The position numbers and the translations under genes are program-made. A DNA stretch of 64,000 bases, taken from the NCBI GenBank assembly GCA_021825295.1, contig JAKAHV010000014.1, forward strand, positions 1-64,000. Direction: 5' to 3'. Below the pieces are notes generated by a model. It had not been told where the DNA came from and made no database searches. It saw only the letters and a program-made list of their open reading frames with translations. Below are positions 35,569 to 45,216 of this stretch, in pieces; within the stretch, counting starts at the first letter, position 1; every line of letters starts with the position of its first letter. Origin of the DNA: Nitrospirota bacterium. GTDB taxonomy: Bacteria; Nitrospirota; Thermodesulfovibrionia; Thermodesulfovibrionales; JdFR-88.

Positions 35569-35751
35569 CTAGAACCTATCTCAAAATTGATTTTAAAGCG
35601 AAAGAGAGAGGAAATCGTGGCAGACAAGGAAGAAAGGGAAAATCGCCCGGAGGCGCAGCAGCGCTGCATTGAGGACGATTTTTCCTTTATGACACTGTAT
35701 GCCGCGATTTCAGCCTCTTGCAGCCGGAAGCGATTTTGAGATAGGTTCTAG
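35569..35751. mobile_element. family-C MITE whose end supplies the fabD stop codon
   Basis: A 183-bp element bounded by a perfect 19-bp inverted repeat, CTAGAACCTATCTCAAAAT. Both outer ends contain TA, so a TA target duplication of the IS630/mariner kind is possible. It has no coding capacity. Its right end contains the TAG stop of fabD. Confidence 0.8.
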
Positions 35752-36689
35752 TGCCCCAGTTCTACAAGCCCACGGAGGGTCTTTCCAAGCGAATCCATAT
35801 CTTCCACGTTGAATGAGGGGCAGTCGGGCAGCGTCCTTTTAAGCAGACCGGAGAGCACCTTCCCCGGGCCGACCTCGATAAATGCCTCCGCGCCCGCGTC
35901 CCTCATCACCCTCAGGCTGTCCTCCCATTTGACCGGGTTTGAAAGCTGTCTTATGAGCGCGGCCCGCAATCCATCGGCATTGCTCAGGATTATGGCGTCG
36001 GCATTGCTTATGAGCGGCACCTCCGGCGGGTTGATTTTGGCCTCGAGGAAAAGGAACTCCGCCAGCTTTTTCGCAGGCCCTTCCATGAGCTTCGAGTGGG
36101 ACGGTACGCTCACCTGGAGCGGGAGCGCCTTTTTCGCGCCGCGCTGCCTGGCCAGCTCCATCGCCTCCCGGACCGCCTCCGCCTCCCCGGAGATCACGAC
36201 CTGCCCCGGACAGTTGTAGTTGGCAGCCTGTGCGTAGCCGTTTTTGACAGCGGCGCATACCTCATCGACGGCCTCGCCAGAAAGCCCCAGGATGGCGGCC
36301 ATAATGCCCTTTCCAGCCGGCACCGCCTCCTGCATCAGCTTTGCCCTGAGCCTGGTTGTCCTCAGGGCCGTAGAGAAAGTGAGCGCCCCGGAGGCCACGG
36401 CCGCCGTGTATTCGCCAAGGCTGTGGCCGGCGACAAAGGATGGTTTTACGCCTTCAATGCAAAGCGCCCGGCAGGCGGCATACTCGGCCGTCAGCAGGCA
36501 CGGCTGGGTGTTTATCGTCAGGTCAAGCTCGCTTGCCGGCCCCTCGAAGGAAAGCCTGGCGACATCGAAGTCCAGGACCGCTGAGGCCTCGTCGTAAATC
36601 TCCCTTACCTTGCCAAGTCCCTCGTAGAGGGACTTGCCCATTCCGACCTTCTGGGAGCCCTGCCCCGGAAAGATAAAGGCCAGCTTCAT
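35748..36689 (-). CDS. fabD: Malonyl-CoA:ACP transacylase FabD
   Basis: FabD loads malonate on acyl carrier protein for fatty-acid synthesis. The nucleophile is Ser in GHSLGEYTAA and the catalytic His is in VSVPSHSKLM. The N-terminus FIFPGQGSQKVGMGKSLYE is standard, and the 313-aa length is normal. Its ATG overlaps the etfA stop (ATGA), which is unusual company: fabD normally sits with fabH and fabG. The stop codon is part of the inverted repeat of a MITE, so the last residues may have been altered by the insertion. Confidence 0.95.
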   Translation of the reverse strand: MKLAFIFPGQGSQKVGMGKSLYEGLGKVREIYDEASAVLDFDVARLSFEGPASELDLTINTQPCLLTAEYAACRALCIEGVKPSFVAGHSLGEYTAAVASGALTFSTALRTTRLRAKLMQEAVPAGKGIMAAILGLSGEAVDEVCAAVKNGYAQAANYNCPGQVVISGEAEAVREAMELARQRGAKKALPLQVSVPSHSKLMEGPAKKLAEFLFLEAKINPPEVPLISNADAIILSNADGLRAALIRQLSNPVKWEDSLRVMRDAGAEAFIEVGPGKVLSGLLKRTLPDCPSFNVEDMDSLGKTLRGLVELGH

Positions 36690-37885
36690 CTGCCGTTTTT
36701 TCGCTCTTTGAGCTTCTTTATAAGCAGCGGCACGACCTCGTTTAGGTCCCCGACGATGCCGTAAGTGGCCACGCAGAATATTGGCGCCTCAGGGTTTTTG
36801 TTTATCGCAACGATCACGTCTGAGGACTGCATGCCTACCAGGTGCTGGACCGCGCCCGATATGCCGCATGCGATATAGAGTTTCGGGGCCACGGTCTTTC
36901 CCGTCTGGCCCACCTGATGGCAGTAGGGTATCCAGCCCTCATCGACCGCCGCCCTCGATGCCCCGACCGCGCCCCCGATAAGCCCGGCCAGCTCGCTGAG
37001 CATCTGAAAGCCCTCCTTGCCCTTCAGCCCCCTTCCGCCGGAGACGATGACGTCCGCCTCCTGCAGGTTTACCTTCATCTGCCCCTCTTCGTCCCTTATG
37101 GAGGCAAGGACCTTCGTCCTGCATTTCAGCCCCCCGGCGCTGACCTCTATTATCTCGCCCTGCCTGCTGTCGTCGCGTTTTCCCCTTTTCATCACCTTCG
37201 GGCGGACCGTCGCCATCTGAGGGCGGGTCCCCGGGGAGAGGATGCTCGCCATGATATTGCCGCCATAGGCCGGGCGCGTCTGGATGAGGTTTCCCGTCTC
37301 CGGCTCAATCTCCAGGGCGGTGCAGTCGGCGGTAAGCCCTGTCTTCAGACGGGCCGCCACGCGCGGCAGAAACGACCTGCCTATCGCGGTGGCCCCGGCC
37401 AGAACTATCTCCGGCCTGTGTTCGTTTATCAGCGACGCCAGAAGCCGGGCATTGGGCTCGTCCTCGAAATTCTTAAATATCCCGTCGCCGCAAAAATAGA
37501 CCTTGTCCGCCCCCCACCTTATAAGCTCCAGGGCATCCTCCCGCGCGGCGCCAAAGAGCACCGCGGAGAGATCCACTCCCCTTTGGCGGGCGAGTTTTCC
37601 GCCCTCTCCGAGAAGCTCGAAGGCAACGGGCGCAACCTTCCCGCCGCGCTGCTCGGCAAAGACCCATACCCCTTTGTATGAGGAGAGGTCCGCCTGTCCC
37701 TTTTCGCACCCCTCCGCGATTTCCTTTATCGCGCCCTCGGCGCATGCCGAAAGACACGACTGGCAGAGCTGGCAGTATTCCCCGATCACCGCCTTTCCGC
37801 CCTCCATCTTTATCGCGTCATAGGGGCATACGGTTATGCAGGCGCCGCAGCCTGAGCAAACATTTTTATCAACCTTCAGAGGCAT
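36686..37885 (-). CDS. etfA: Electron transfer flavoprotein alpha subunit with N-terminal 2[4Fe-4S] ferredoxin domain
   Basis: A 399-aa fusion. Residues 1-60 are a ferredoxin domain with CSGCGACITVCP and CQLCQSCLSAC. The ETF-alpha N-terminal domain follows, then the FAD-binding C-terminal domain (about 260-385: VSGGRGLKGKEGF, GASRAAVDEGWIP, QVGQTGKTVAPKLYIACGISGA). Such fused EtfA occurs in anaerobes and can exchange electrons with iron-sulfur partners as well as with acyl-CoA dehydrogenase. The start is the ATG overlapping etfB by 10 nt, not an earlier in-frame start inside etfB. Confidence 0.93.
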   Translation of the reverse strand: MPLKVDKNVCSGCGACITVCPYDAIKMEGGKAVIGEYCQLCQSCLSACAEGAIKEIAEGCEKGQADLSSYKGVWVFAEQRGGKVAPVAFELLGEGGKLARQRGVDLSAVLFGAAREDALELIRWGADKVYFCGDGIFKNFEDEPNARLLASLINEHRPEIVLAGATAIGRSFLPRVAARLKTGLTADCTALEIEPETGNLIQTRPAYGGNIMASILSPGTRPQMATVRPKVMKRGKRDDSRQGEIIEVSAGGLKCRTKVLASIRDEEGQMKVNLQEADVIVSGGRGLKGKEGFQMLSELAGLIGGAVGASRAAVDEGWIPYCHQVGQTGKTVAPKLYIACGISGAVQHLVGMQSSDVIVAINKNPEAPIFCVATYGIVGDLNEVVPLLIKKLKERKNGR

Positions 37886-38658
37886 TTCTTCTCCATAAGC
37901 TCCTTTATCAGGGCCTCCACCTGCCCTTCGATGCCGCCTTCGAGCACCCTGCGCCCGCACCTGGGCTCGGGGGTGAATATCTTCTTGACCTGCGTCGGGG
38001 AGCCGTTAAAACCCACCACCTCAGGCGTCAGCCCGATTTCGGAGGCGGAAAGCTTTTTGATCTCCGCCTTTTTTGCGTTCATCTTGCCCTTAAGCGAAGG
38101 CAGCCTCGGGGTATTTAACTCCCGCACTACAGTTATAAGGGCGGGCAACTCCGCCTGGACAACGTCCACCCCTTCATCCATCAGCCTTTCGACCTTTATG
38201 GACCCCGGGCCGGCCTCCACTATCTTTCTAACATAGGAGACATGCGGGATGTCCAGGAACTCCGCCACCTCGGGGCCGACCTGCGCGGTGTCCCCGTCTA
38301 TGGCCTGCTTGCCGCAGATGATCAGGTCCGCCCCGGCCGCCTTTATGGCGCCCGAGAGGGCGCGAGAGGTCGCAAGCGTATCGGCGCCCGCAAACTCCCT
38401 GCCCGTAACCAGAAGCCCATCATCCACACCCATCGAGATCGCCTCCCTGAGGGCGGCCTCCGCCTGCGGGGGGCCCATCGTGATGGCCGTGACCTTCCCC
38501 GAAAGGCTTTCACGCAGCGCAAGCGCGGCCTCTATGGCGTGCATGTCGTAAGGGTTTATTATCGAGGGTACCCCTTCCCTCACCAGGGTGCCGGTCTCGC
38601 GGTTTATCTTCACCTCTGCCGTGTCCGGCACCTGTTTTATGCAGACCACTATCCTCAT
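37876..38658 (-). CDS. etfB: Electron transfer flavoprotein beta subunit
   Basis: 260 aa. Begins MRIVVCIKQVPDTAEVKINRE; the nucleotide-binding signature GADLIICGKQAIDGDTAQVG is intact, as is the recognition loop region (LPALITVVRELNTPRLPSLKG) that contacts dehydrogenases. It forms a heterodimer with EtfA. Overlaps the dehydrogenase stop by ATGA. Whether the pair is bifurcating cannot be decided from sequence here. Confidence 0.95.
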   Translation of the reverse strand: MRIVVCIKQVPDTAEVKINRETGTLVREGVPSIINPYDMHAIEAALALRESLSGKVTAITMGPPQAEAALREAISMGVDDGLLVTGREFAGADTLATSRALSGAIKAAGADLIICGKQAIDGDTAQVGPEVAEFLDIPHVSYVRKIVEAGPGSIKVERLMDEGVDVVQAELPALITVVRELNTPRLPSLKGKMNAKKAEIKKLSASEIGLTPEVVGFNGSPTQVKKIFTPEPRCGRRVLEGGIEGQVEALIKELMEKKCL

Positions 38659-39812
38659 TTTGCCTTTGCTGCCTCTTTTATGAGGTTCTGGGCTATGACG
38701 TTTCGCTGTATCTGGTTTGTGCCCTCGTATATCTGCAGGATCTTGGCGTCCCTCATCATCTTTTCGACCGGGTATTCCCTCATGTAGCCGGAGCCGCCCA
38801 TGACCTGAAGGGCGTTGGTGGTGACCCGCATGGCCATATCGGTCGCAAAGAGCTTTGCCATCGCGGAGGCCTTTGTCACATCCTTCGCGCCGGAGTCTAT
38901 GAACCTTGCGGTCTGGTACACGAGGGCCCTTGCCGCCTCGATATCCGTCGCCATATCGGCCAGCATGTGCTGGATCGCCTGAAAGCCTATTATGGGATGG
39001 CCGAACTGCACCCTCGATCTCGCGAATTTCACGGCTTCATCGAACGCCCCCTGCGCGACCCCCACGCCCTGGGCGCCCACGCCCACACGGGAGCTGTCGA
39101 GCGTCTTCATCGCCACGATAAATCCCATGCCTTCCCGCCCAAGGATGTTTTCCCTCGGTATCCGGCAGTCCTCGAACACAAGCTCCCTCGTCGCCGAGGC
39201 CCTGATGCCCATCTTTTTTTCCTTCTTCCCGAAGCTGAAGCCGGCAGCGCCCTTCTCGACGATGAAGGCCGATGCCCCCCTGGCCCCTTTCGCCTTGTCG
39301 GTCAGGGCTATGACCGTATATATCTCCGCTTCGCCGCCGTTGGTTATCCACTGCTTCGTGCCGTTTAAAACGTAATGATCACCTTCGGGTCTCGCGGTGG
39401 TCTGGATGCCGCCCGCGTCGCTGCCCGCGTTCGCCTCGGTAAGACCGAATGCGACCAGCTTCCTGCCGGCTGCTATGTCCGGCAGGTATCTCTTTTTCTG
39501 TTCCGGAGTGCCGAAAAGCAGTATCGGGTAGGTCCCGAGCGCGTTTGCCGCATAGGTGGTGGAAACACCGAGGCAGGCTGCGGAGAGTTCCTCCACAGCT
39601 ATCGCCAGTTCAAAACTCCCCTTGCCAAACCCCCCGAACTCCTCCGGGATGAAGAGGCCAAAGAGGTCCGAGCTTGCAAGCACCCGCATGATGTCCCATG
39701 GAAACTCCTCTTTCTCGTCAAGCTCCTGTCTCACAGGGACGACCTTCTCCACGGCTATCTGCCGGGCAAGCTCCTTGATCATCACCTGCTCTTCGGAAAG
39801 GAAATAGTCCAT
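38655..39812 (-). CDS. Acyl-CoA dehydrogenase
   Basis: A 385-aa FAD enzyme making the 2,3-enoyl-CoA. FAD and substrate motifs: FGLTEANAGSDAGGIQTTA, QWITNGGEAEIY, and near the C-terminus MRDAKILQIYEGTNQIQRN, where the Glu of YEGT is the catalytic base as in short- and medium-chain enzymes. Length and architecture are those of the SCAD/butyryl-CoA group. Translationally coupled to etfB, its presumed electron acceptor. GGGAGAG precedes the ATG. Confidence 0.95.
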   Translation of the reverse strand: MDYFLSEEQVMIKELARQIAVEKVVPVRQELDEKEEFPWDIMRVLASSDLFGLFIPEEFGGFGKGSFELAIAVEELSAACLGVSTTYAANALGTYPILLFGTPEQKKRYLPDIAAGRKLVAFGLTEANAGSDAGGIQTTARPEGDHYVLNGTKQWITNGGEAEIYTVIALTDKAKGARGASAFIVEKGAAGFSFGKKEKKMGIRASATRELVFEDCRIPRENILGREGMGFIVAMKTLDSSRVGVGAQGVGVAQGAFDEAVKFARSRVQFGHPIIGFQAIQHMLADMATDIEAARALVYQTARFIDSGAKDVTKASAMAKLFATDMAMRVTTNALQVMGGSGYMREYPVEKMMRDAKILQIYEGTNQIQRNVIAQNLIKEAAKAK

Positions 39813-39904
39813 CGTTCAAGCTCTCCCGCCTGTTTTTATCTTAAAAATGGATGTTAAGCCTAATGATAAATGAACCGGGCGATTAAATTCCATATCGCCG
39901 CCCT

Positions 39905-40321
39905 TTAATGCATCTCTATGGCCGGGAAAAAGAAGGGTATTTCGTAGCCGGCCGACGCCTCGCTGTCGGAGCCGTGCACCGCGTTTCTCTCTATATTTTC
40001 GGCGAACATCGCCCTTATCGTCCCGGGCGCCGCGTCCTTCGGGTTCGTGGCCCCCATCGTCTTTCTGAGCCTGGCGATTGCGTCTTCCCCCTCCAGCACC
40101 AGCACCACTATCGGCCCCTCGGACATGAACGCCGCAAGGTCCTTGTAAAACGGCCTCTCCCTGTGGACGATATAGAAGCGCCCGGCCTCCTCGTTTGAGA
40201 GATGCAGCATCTTCATCGCGGCAATTCTGAGCCCCGCGTCCTCGAAACACTTGATGATGGCGCCCACGGCGTTCTTCCTGACCGCATCCGGTTTGATGAT
40301 TGACAGCGTCCTTTGAACCAC
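39905..40321 (-). CDS. ndk: Nucleoside diphosphate kinase
   Basis: 138 aa; transfers phosphate from ATP to NDPs. Begins [16 protein letters not shown]; phospho-His is in [10 protein letters not shown]; other blocks are [14 protein letters not shown] and [14 protein letters not shown]. The start is GTG, 7 nt after AGGAGG; a GTG further upstream lies before the binding site. Between mdh and the acyl-CoA dehydrogenase gene on the same strand. Confidence 0.96.
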   Translation of the reverse strand: MVQRTLSIIKPDAVRKNAVGAIIKCFEDAGLRIAAMKMLHLSNEEAGRFYIVHRERPFYKDLAAFMSEGPIVVLVLEGEDAIARLRKTMGATNPKDAAPGTIRAMFAENIERNAVHGSDSEASAGYEIPFFFPAIEMH

Positions 40322-40379
40322 TCCGAATCCTCCTTTTCCAGGCACCCCTTATGATTTTCCTTATACTGCCAGATTTCTC

Positions 40380-41309
40380 TTAAAGTGCGAGCAGCCCCGC
40401 CAGACTGCCCACTGCGGAGACCGAACGGTCAAAGGCCGCCTTCTCCTTTTCAGTAAGCGGCACTTCGACTATCTCCTCCACACCGCCCGCTCCCACTACC
40501 ACCGGCACCCCCGCGTACAGGTTAGTGACCCCGTACTGGCCCTCAAGGCAGGCCGCGCAGGGAAGCAGCCTCTTTTCATCCAGCAACACCGCCTTCACCA
40601 TCTCGTAAATCGCGGCGGCGGGAGCGTAATACGCGCTGCCGTTTTTCAGGAGAGATACTATCTCGGCCCCGCCCCCCTTTGTCCTCTCGAATATCTCATC
40701 TATCCGCTGCTCCGGCAGGAGGGCGCTTATGCCGACGCCCTTAACCGAGACCAGGCTTTTGACCGGGACCATCTGGTCCCCGTGCCCGCCGAGGACCATC
40801 GCCTCGACGTCCTTTGGGCTGACGCCGAGCTGCCATGCGATGAAGGCTCGAAGCCTCGCGGAATCGAGCACCCCACCCATGCCGAAAACCCGCCTGGAGG
40901 GAAACCCCGAGCGCCTCCATACAAGCTGCGCCATCACGTCCATCGGGTTTGTCACCACTATTACGGCGGCATCCGGGCAGCGGCGGGGGAGCTCCTCCGC
41001 AAGGCCGCCGACAATGGAGGCGTTGGCATGAAGCAGGTCGTCCCTGGACATCCCGGGCTTCCTGGCGAGTCCGGCCGTTATCACAACCACCGTGGAACCC
41101 TGCAAATCCGAGGTGTCGTTGGTCCCGGTGATCGAGACCGATGAGCCCCAGAGTGGGCAGGCCTCGGCCAGATCGAGCGCCTTGCCCTGCGGCATCCCCT
41201 CCGCCACGTCGTAAAGAAAGACATCGGAGAGGCCGGTCTGTACAAGCAACTGGGCCAGCGAGGCCCCGACGTTTCCCGCCCCGATGACTGAAACCTTTTT
41301 CCTTTTCAT
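40380..41309 (-). CDS. mdh: Malate dehydrogenase (LDH-like type)
   Basis: A 309-aa NAD-dependent enzyme. The dinucleotide fold is VSVIGAGNVGASLA with the Asp of FLYDVAEG selecting NAD. The substrate loop has RKPGMSRDDLL, whose Arg pattern is that of malate rather than lactate dehydrogenase. The catalytic His is in LGGHGDQMVPV. The start is the ATG before KRKKVS; the binding site is weak. First gene of the leftward metabolic operon. Confidence 0.93.
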   Translation of the reverse strand: MKRKKVSVIGAGNVGASLAQLLVQTGLSDVFLYDVAEGMPQGKALDLAEACPLWGSSVSITGTNDTSDLQGSTVVVITAGLARKPGMSRDDLLHANASIVGGLAEELPRRCPDAAVIVVTNPMDVMAQLVWRRSGFPSRRVFGMGGVLDSARLRAFIAWQLGVSPKDVEAMVLGGHGDQMVPVKSLVSVKGVGISALLPEQRIDEIFERTKGGGAEIVSLLKNGSAYYAPAAAIYEMVKAVLLDEKRLLPCAACLEGQYGVTNLYAGVPVVVGAGGVEEIVEVPLTEKEKAAFDRSVSAVGSLAGLLAL

Positions 41310-41389
41310 CTGCAATCCGCGCCTTCCTGTCTGAAATTCGGAATATGAAGGATAATTATACCCCAATTTCCTTGTTTTTTCTTCCCAGC

Positions 41390-41487
41390 GGGACCTGAGT
41401 CAGATTTGCGGGGCAAGTCGGGGCATCTGTCCCGCCTTCGGCGGGATTGCTGCCAAGGGCGAATATCAAGCCATTGTCAAGATGCGG
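41390..41487. repeat. family-A element, truncated copy
   Basis: Starts GGGACCTGAGTCAGATTTG, like the left end of the 31871 element, and shares its core (GGGCGAATATCAAGCCATTG). It has lost the right terminal repeat. It stops directly at the stop codon of the cca gene. Confidence 0.65.
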
Positions 41488-42742
41488 TCAGCCACGCTCT
41501 ATTATCCTCTTTGCCTCCAGGAGGGCCTCCCCGCGGTCCCTGACCTCTCCCAGGAGCCATTTCATCTGCACCGCGTCCAGCACCTCCCTGAAAAAAGGCG
41601 ACGGCCTCAGCCCGAATTCCTTTTTAAGGTCTTCCCCGTCTATCGGCTTTCTGGCGAGCCTGGGCCTTATCTCATCCGCATAAAACTCCAGAAGCGACCT
41701 TGAGAATTCCAGAAACCCCTCCCCCTCTTCGCCCGGCGGCATGTAAAACGCGCAGGAAAAAAGAATATGCGCGTAAATCTCATCACCCGCGTCCCTGAGC
41801 AGCCTTGCCAGGGCCGCCCTGCCCGCGGCAGGTTTATAGAGCCTTCTCAGCCTGGGGCGAAACAGATAGAGCCTCTCGATAAGCCCCTTCTCCCTCCTCG
41901 AAAGCACCAGCCTTTCCATCGCCCTGCCCGCCGTCCCCCAGGCGAGCACGGCCACTTCAAGAGGGAAGCGGGCCTCCGGAGCATGGTAATGAAGATCCTT
42001 GATGACCCGCGCCAGCCGCTTCCCCGGTGATAAAAGGGCGGGGCGGCCACAAAGCTTCCGGAGAGTCTTCAGCGCGATGAGGTTTTCGCTTTTAAAGCCG
42101 GGCATGATCACCCTGAGCACCCCGTCTTTGAGCATGCGCTCCAATGTCCGCACGGCCCCCTGCGCGGCCAGTATCTTCCTAAACTCCTCCGTGATCCTCT
42201 CCGCAGCGGGCTTTCTCAGGAGAGGGGCCAGTTTTTTTAACACCAGGGCCGAACCGGGCTCGATCCTGAACCCGCTGGCGGCGGAAAAACGGTAGCACCT
42301 GAGTATCCGCAGGGGGTCATGGACCAGGTTTTCCTCCGATATGACGCGCACCAGCCCCCTCATCAGGTCCCTGGCGCCGCCCAAGCGGGTCTATGAGCCT
42401 CCTTGAAAAAAGGGGAAACGCCATCGCGTTTATGGTAATGTCCCTCCGGGAGAGGTCCTCCTCTATGTTGCTGCCCCGGAGCCTCGATATGTCCAGATGC
42501 TCGCCGCCCCTCACGACCCTCGCCATCGCGAACCGCTCATCGAGGAGGACAAAGGTGGCCCCGGCCTCCGCGGCGAACCTGCGCGCGGCCTTCAGCGCGT
42601 TTCCCCTGAGCGCTATGTCGATGTCCTTCGGGCTCTTTTCACCGGAGAGAATGGCCCTCACGCTGCCCCCCACAAGAAACGAGGAGCCGTTCATCCCCCT
42701 GTCCCGCGCGAACCTCCTGAAATCGGCCAGAAGCGTTCCCAT
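41488..42742 (-). pseudogene. CCA-adding enzyme / poly(A) polymerase family gene split by a +1 frameshift
   Basis: The nucleotidyltransferase head is in one frame: GGSVRAILSG, then KDIDIAL (the catalytic DxD pair) and RRDITINAMAF, up to LIDPLG. The rest of the head and the helical body (GGARDLMRGLV, then HDPLRILRCYRFSA) continue in the next frame. One extra G in the GGG at 42380-42382 causes the break; removing it gives LIDPLGGARDLM, the normal family sequence, and a protein of about 417 aa. Either a true mutation, a programmed slip or a sequencing error. No other cca gene is in the window. Confidence 0.85.
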
Positions 42743-42790
42743 CTACAATATGACAGTCCAAATTGAATGAAAAATCAAGATATTTTGTAA

Positions 42791-42796
42791 TATAAT
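42791..42796 (+). promoter_or_regulatory. candidate -10 element for ilvC-psd-pssA-leuA
   Basis: TATAAT in a very AT-rich stretch, 34 nt before the ilvC ATG. The -35 at 17 nt is not clear. Confidence 0.4.
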
Positions 42797-42803
42797 AATC
42801 TAA

Positions 42804-43846
<1,043 letters not shown>

Positions 43847-43847
<1 letters not shown>

Positions 43848-44506
43848 TGATGTTCGCCTTTGCCCCGGAGGGATATCCGTATTTCGCCTTTTTCGGGGCC
43901 CTTACCTTCCTGGTCTGGCTGGCATGGGGATGGTTCGCGGTCCTGCCGGGCCTCGTCCTGGGGTTCATGTTCCTTTTCTTCAGGGACCCTGAAAGGACGG
44001 TGCCCGCCGGGCAGGGATATATATGCCCTGCCGACGGCAGGATAATCGTGGCCGAGCAGGTGCGGGAAGACAACTATCTTGAAAAAGATGCGATGCTCAT
44101 AAGCATATTCATGTCGCCCCTAAACGTGCATGTAAACAGGAGCCCCTGCGACTGCGAGGTCAGGCTGGTGAAGTACCGGAAAGGTTCGTTCAAATCGGCG
44201 TGGAGCGACCATGCCTTTCACAAAAACGAGCACATCTCCATAGTCATGGAGGAGCGCCCCGCGCCCGGGGGACAAGGCGGAGAAAGCGGGGAGCGGATAC
44301 TCGTCAGGCAGGTCGCGGGCTCCATCGCGCAGAAACCGGTCTGCAGGAAAAAACCGGGAGACATCCTTAAAAGGGGCGAGCGGTTCGGGATGATAAAATT
44401 CAGCTCCAGGGTGGACGTTTACCTGCCCCCGGACGTAAAGCTCATGGTATCCATAGGCGATGTGGTCAGGGCCGGGGAGAGCATACTGGCAAGGAAACAG
44501 GGATGA
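43847..44506 (+). CDS. psd: Phosphatidylserine decarboxylase with altered cleavage site
   Basis: A 219-aa short-type (PSD-A) enzyme making phosphatidylethanolamine. Two membrane helices (about 12-46), then FRDPERTVP, ADGRI, SIFMSPLNVHVNRSP and VRQVAGSIA. The self-cleavage site, usually FGSRVDVYLP in this type, reads FSSRVDVYLP: Ser186 replaces Gly, while the pyruvoyl-forming Ser187 is present. Cleavage may still occur at Ser-Ser. The start overlaps the ilvC stop by one base; the end overlaps pssA. Confidence 0.9.
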
Positions 44507-45216
44507 AAAAAGGCATTTACATCCTCCCCAACGCCCTTACGCTTGCCGGGATGCTGGCCGGTTTTTACGCGGTACTGGCCGCGATAAAGGGAAACTTCAT
44601 CGACGCCTCCTGGGCGGTGCTTGCGGCCATGATCTTCGACGGGCTCGACGGGTTTGTGGCAAGGCTGACGGGCAGCGCCTCGCGCTTCGGGATAGAGCTT
44701 GATTCCCTCTCGGACCTCGTCTCCTTCGGGGTGGCCCCCGGGGTACTTATCTATCTTGCCTCTCTGAGCGCCTTCGAAAGAGTGGGCGCGCTCGTGGCAT
44801 TCCTTTACGTGGCCTGCGGGGCCATGCGCCTTGCCAGGTACAACGTGCAGATGGTGACGGCGGAGCGGAAATACTTCACGGGGGTGCCGATACCCGCCGG
44901 GGCCGTTATCATTTCGACCCTCGTCATCTTCTCCGGCAAGACCGGGGTGAATATTTACCACAGCGTGCCCGTGCTGCTGCTTACGTTCGTCGTCTCCCTC
45001 CTGATGGTGAGCACCCTCAGGTTCCACGGGATGAAGGAGATAAATTTCTCGCGCAGAAAGCCGTTCTGGCTGCTGGTGACCGTCGTGATTGCATTTGTCG
45101 TCGTGGCGATGCACCCGGAGGTCTCGCTTTTCTTCGTGGCGATGGCATATCTTTTTGCGGGGCTCGTCGAGAACGCAATTATTCTATATCTCAGAAAAAG
45201 AAGGTACAAGGCATGA
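44503..45216 (+). CDS. pssA: CDP-diacylglycerol-serine O-phosphatidyltransferase
   Basis: A 237-aa polytopic membrane enzyme, which provides the substrate of Psd. The CDP-alcohol phosphotransferase signature is complete: DGLDGFVARLTGS followed by FGIELDSLSD. About six to eight membrane segments. The ATG overlaps the psd stop (ATGA) and the stop overlaps leuA in the same way. Confidence 0.95.
   Translation: MKKGIYILPNALTLAGMLAGFYAVLAAIKGNFIDASWAVLAAMIFDGLDGFVARLTGSASRFGIELDSLSDLVSFGVAPGVLIYLASLSAFERVGALVAFLYVACGAMRLARYNVQMVTAERKYFTGVPIPAGAVIISTLVIFSGKTGVNIYHSVPVLLLTFVVSLLMVSTLRFHGMKEINFSRRKPFWLLVTVVIAFVVVAMHPEVSLFFVAMAYLFAGLVENAIILYLRKRRYKA

Noticed and set aside
35457-35672. 71-codon frame between the elements
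   Set aside because: It crosses into the family-C MITE and has no ribosome-binding site or coding character.
36686-37960. Longer start for etfA
   Set aside because: The extension lies within etfB, and the ferredoxin domain begins right after the later ATG.
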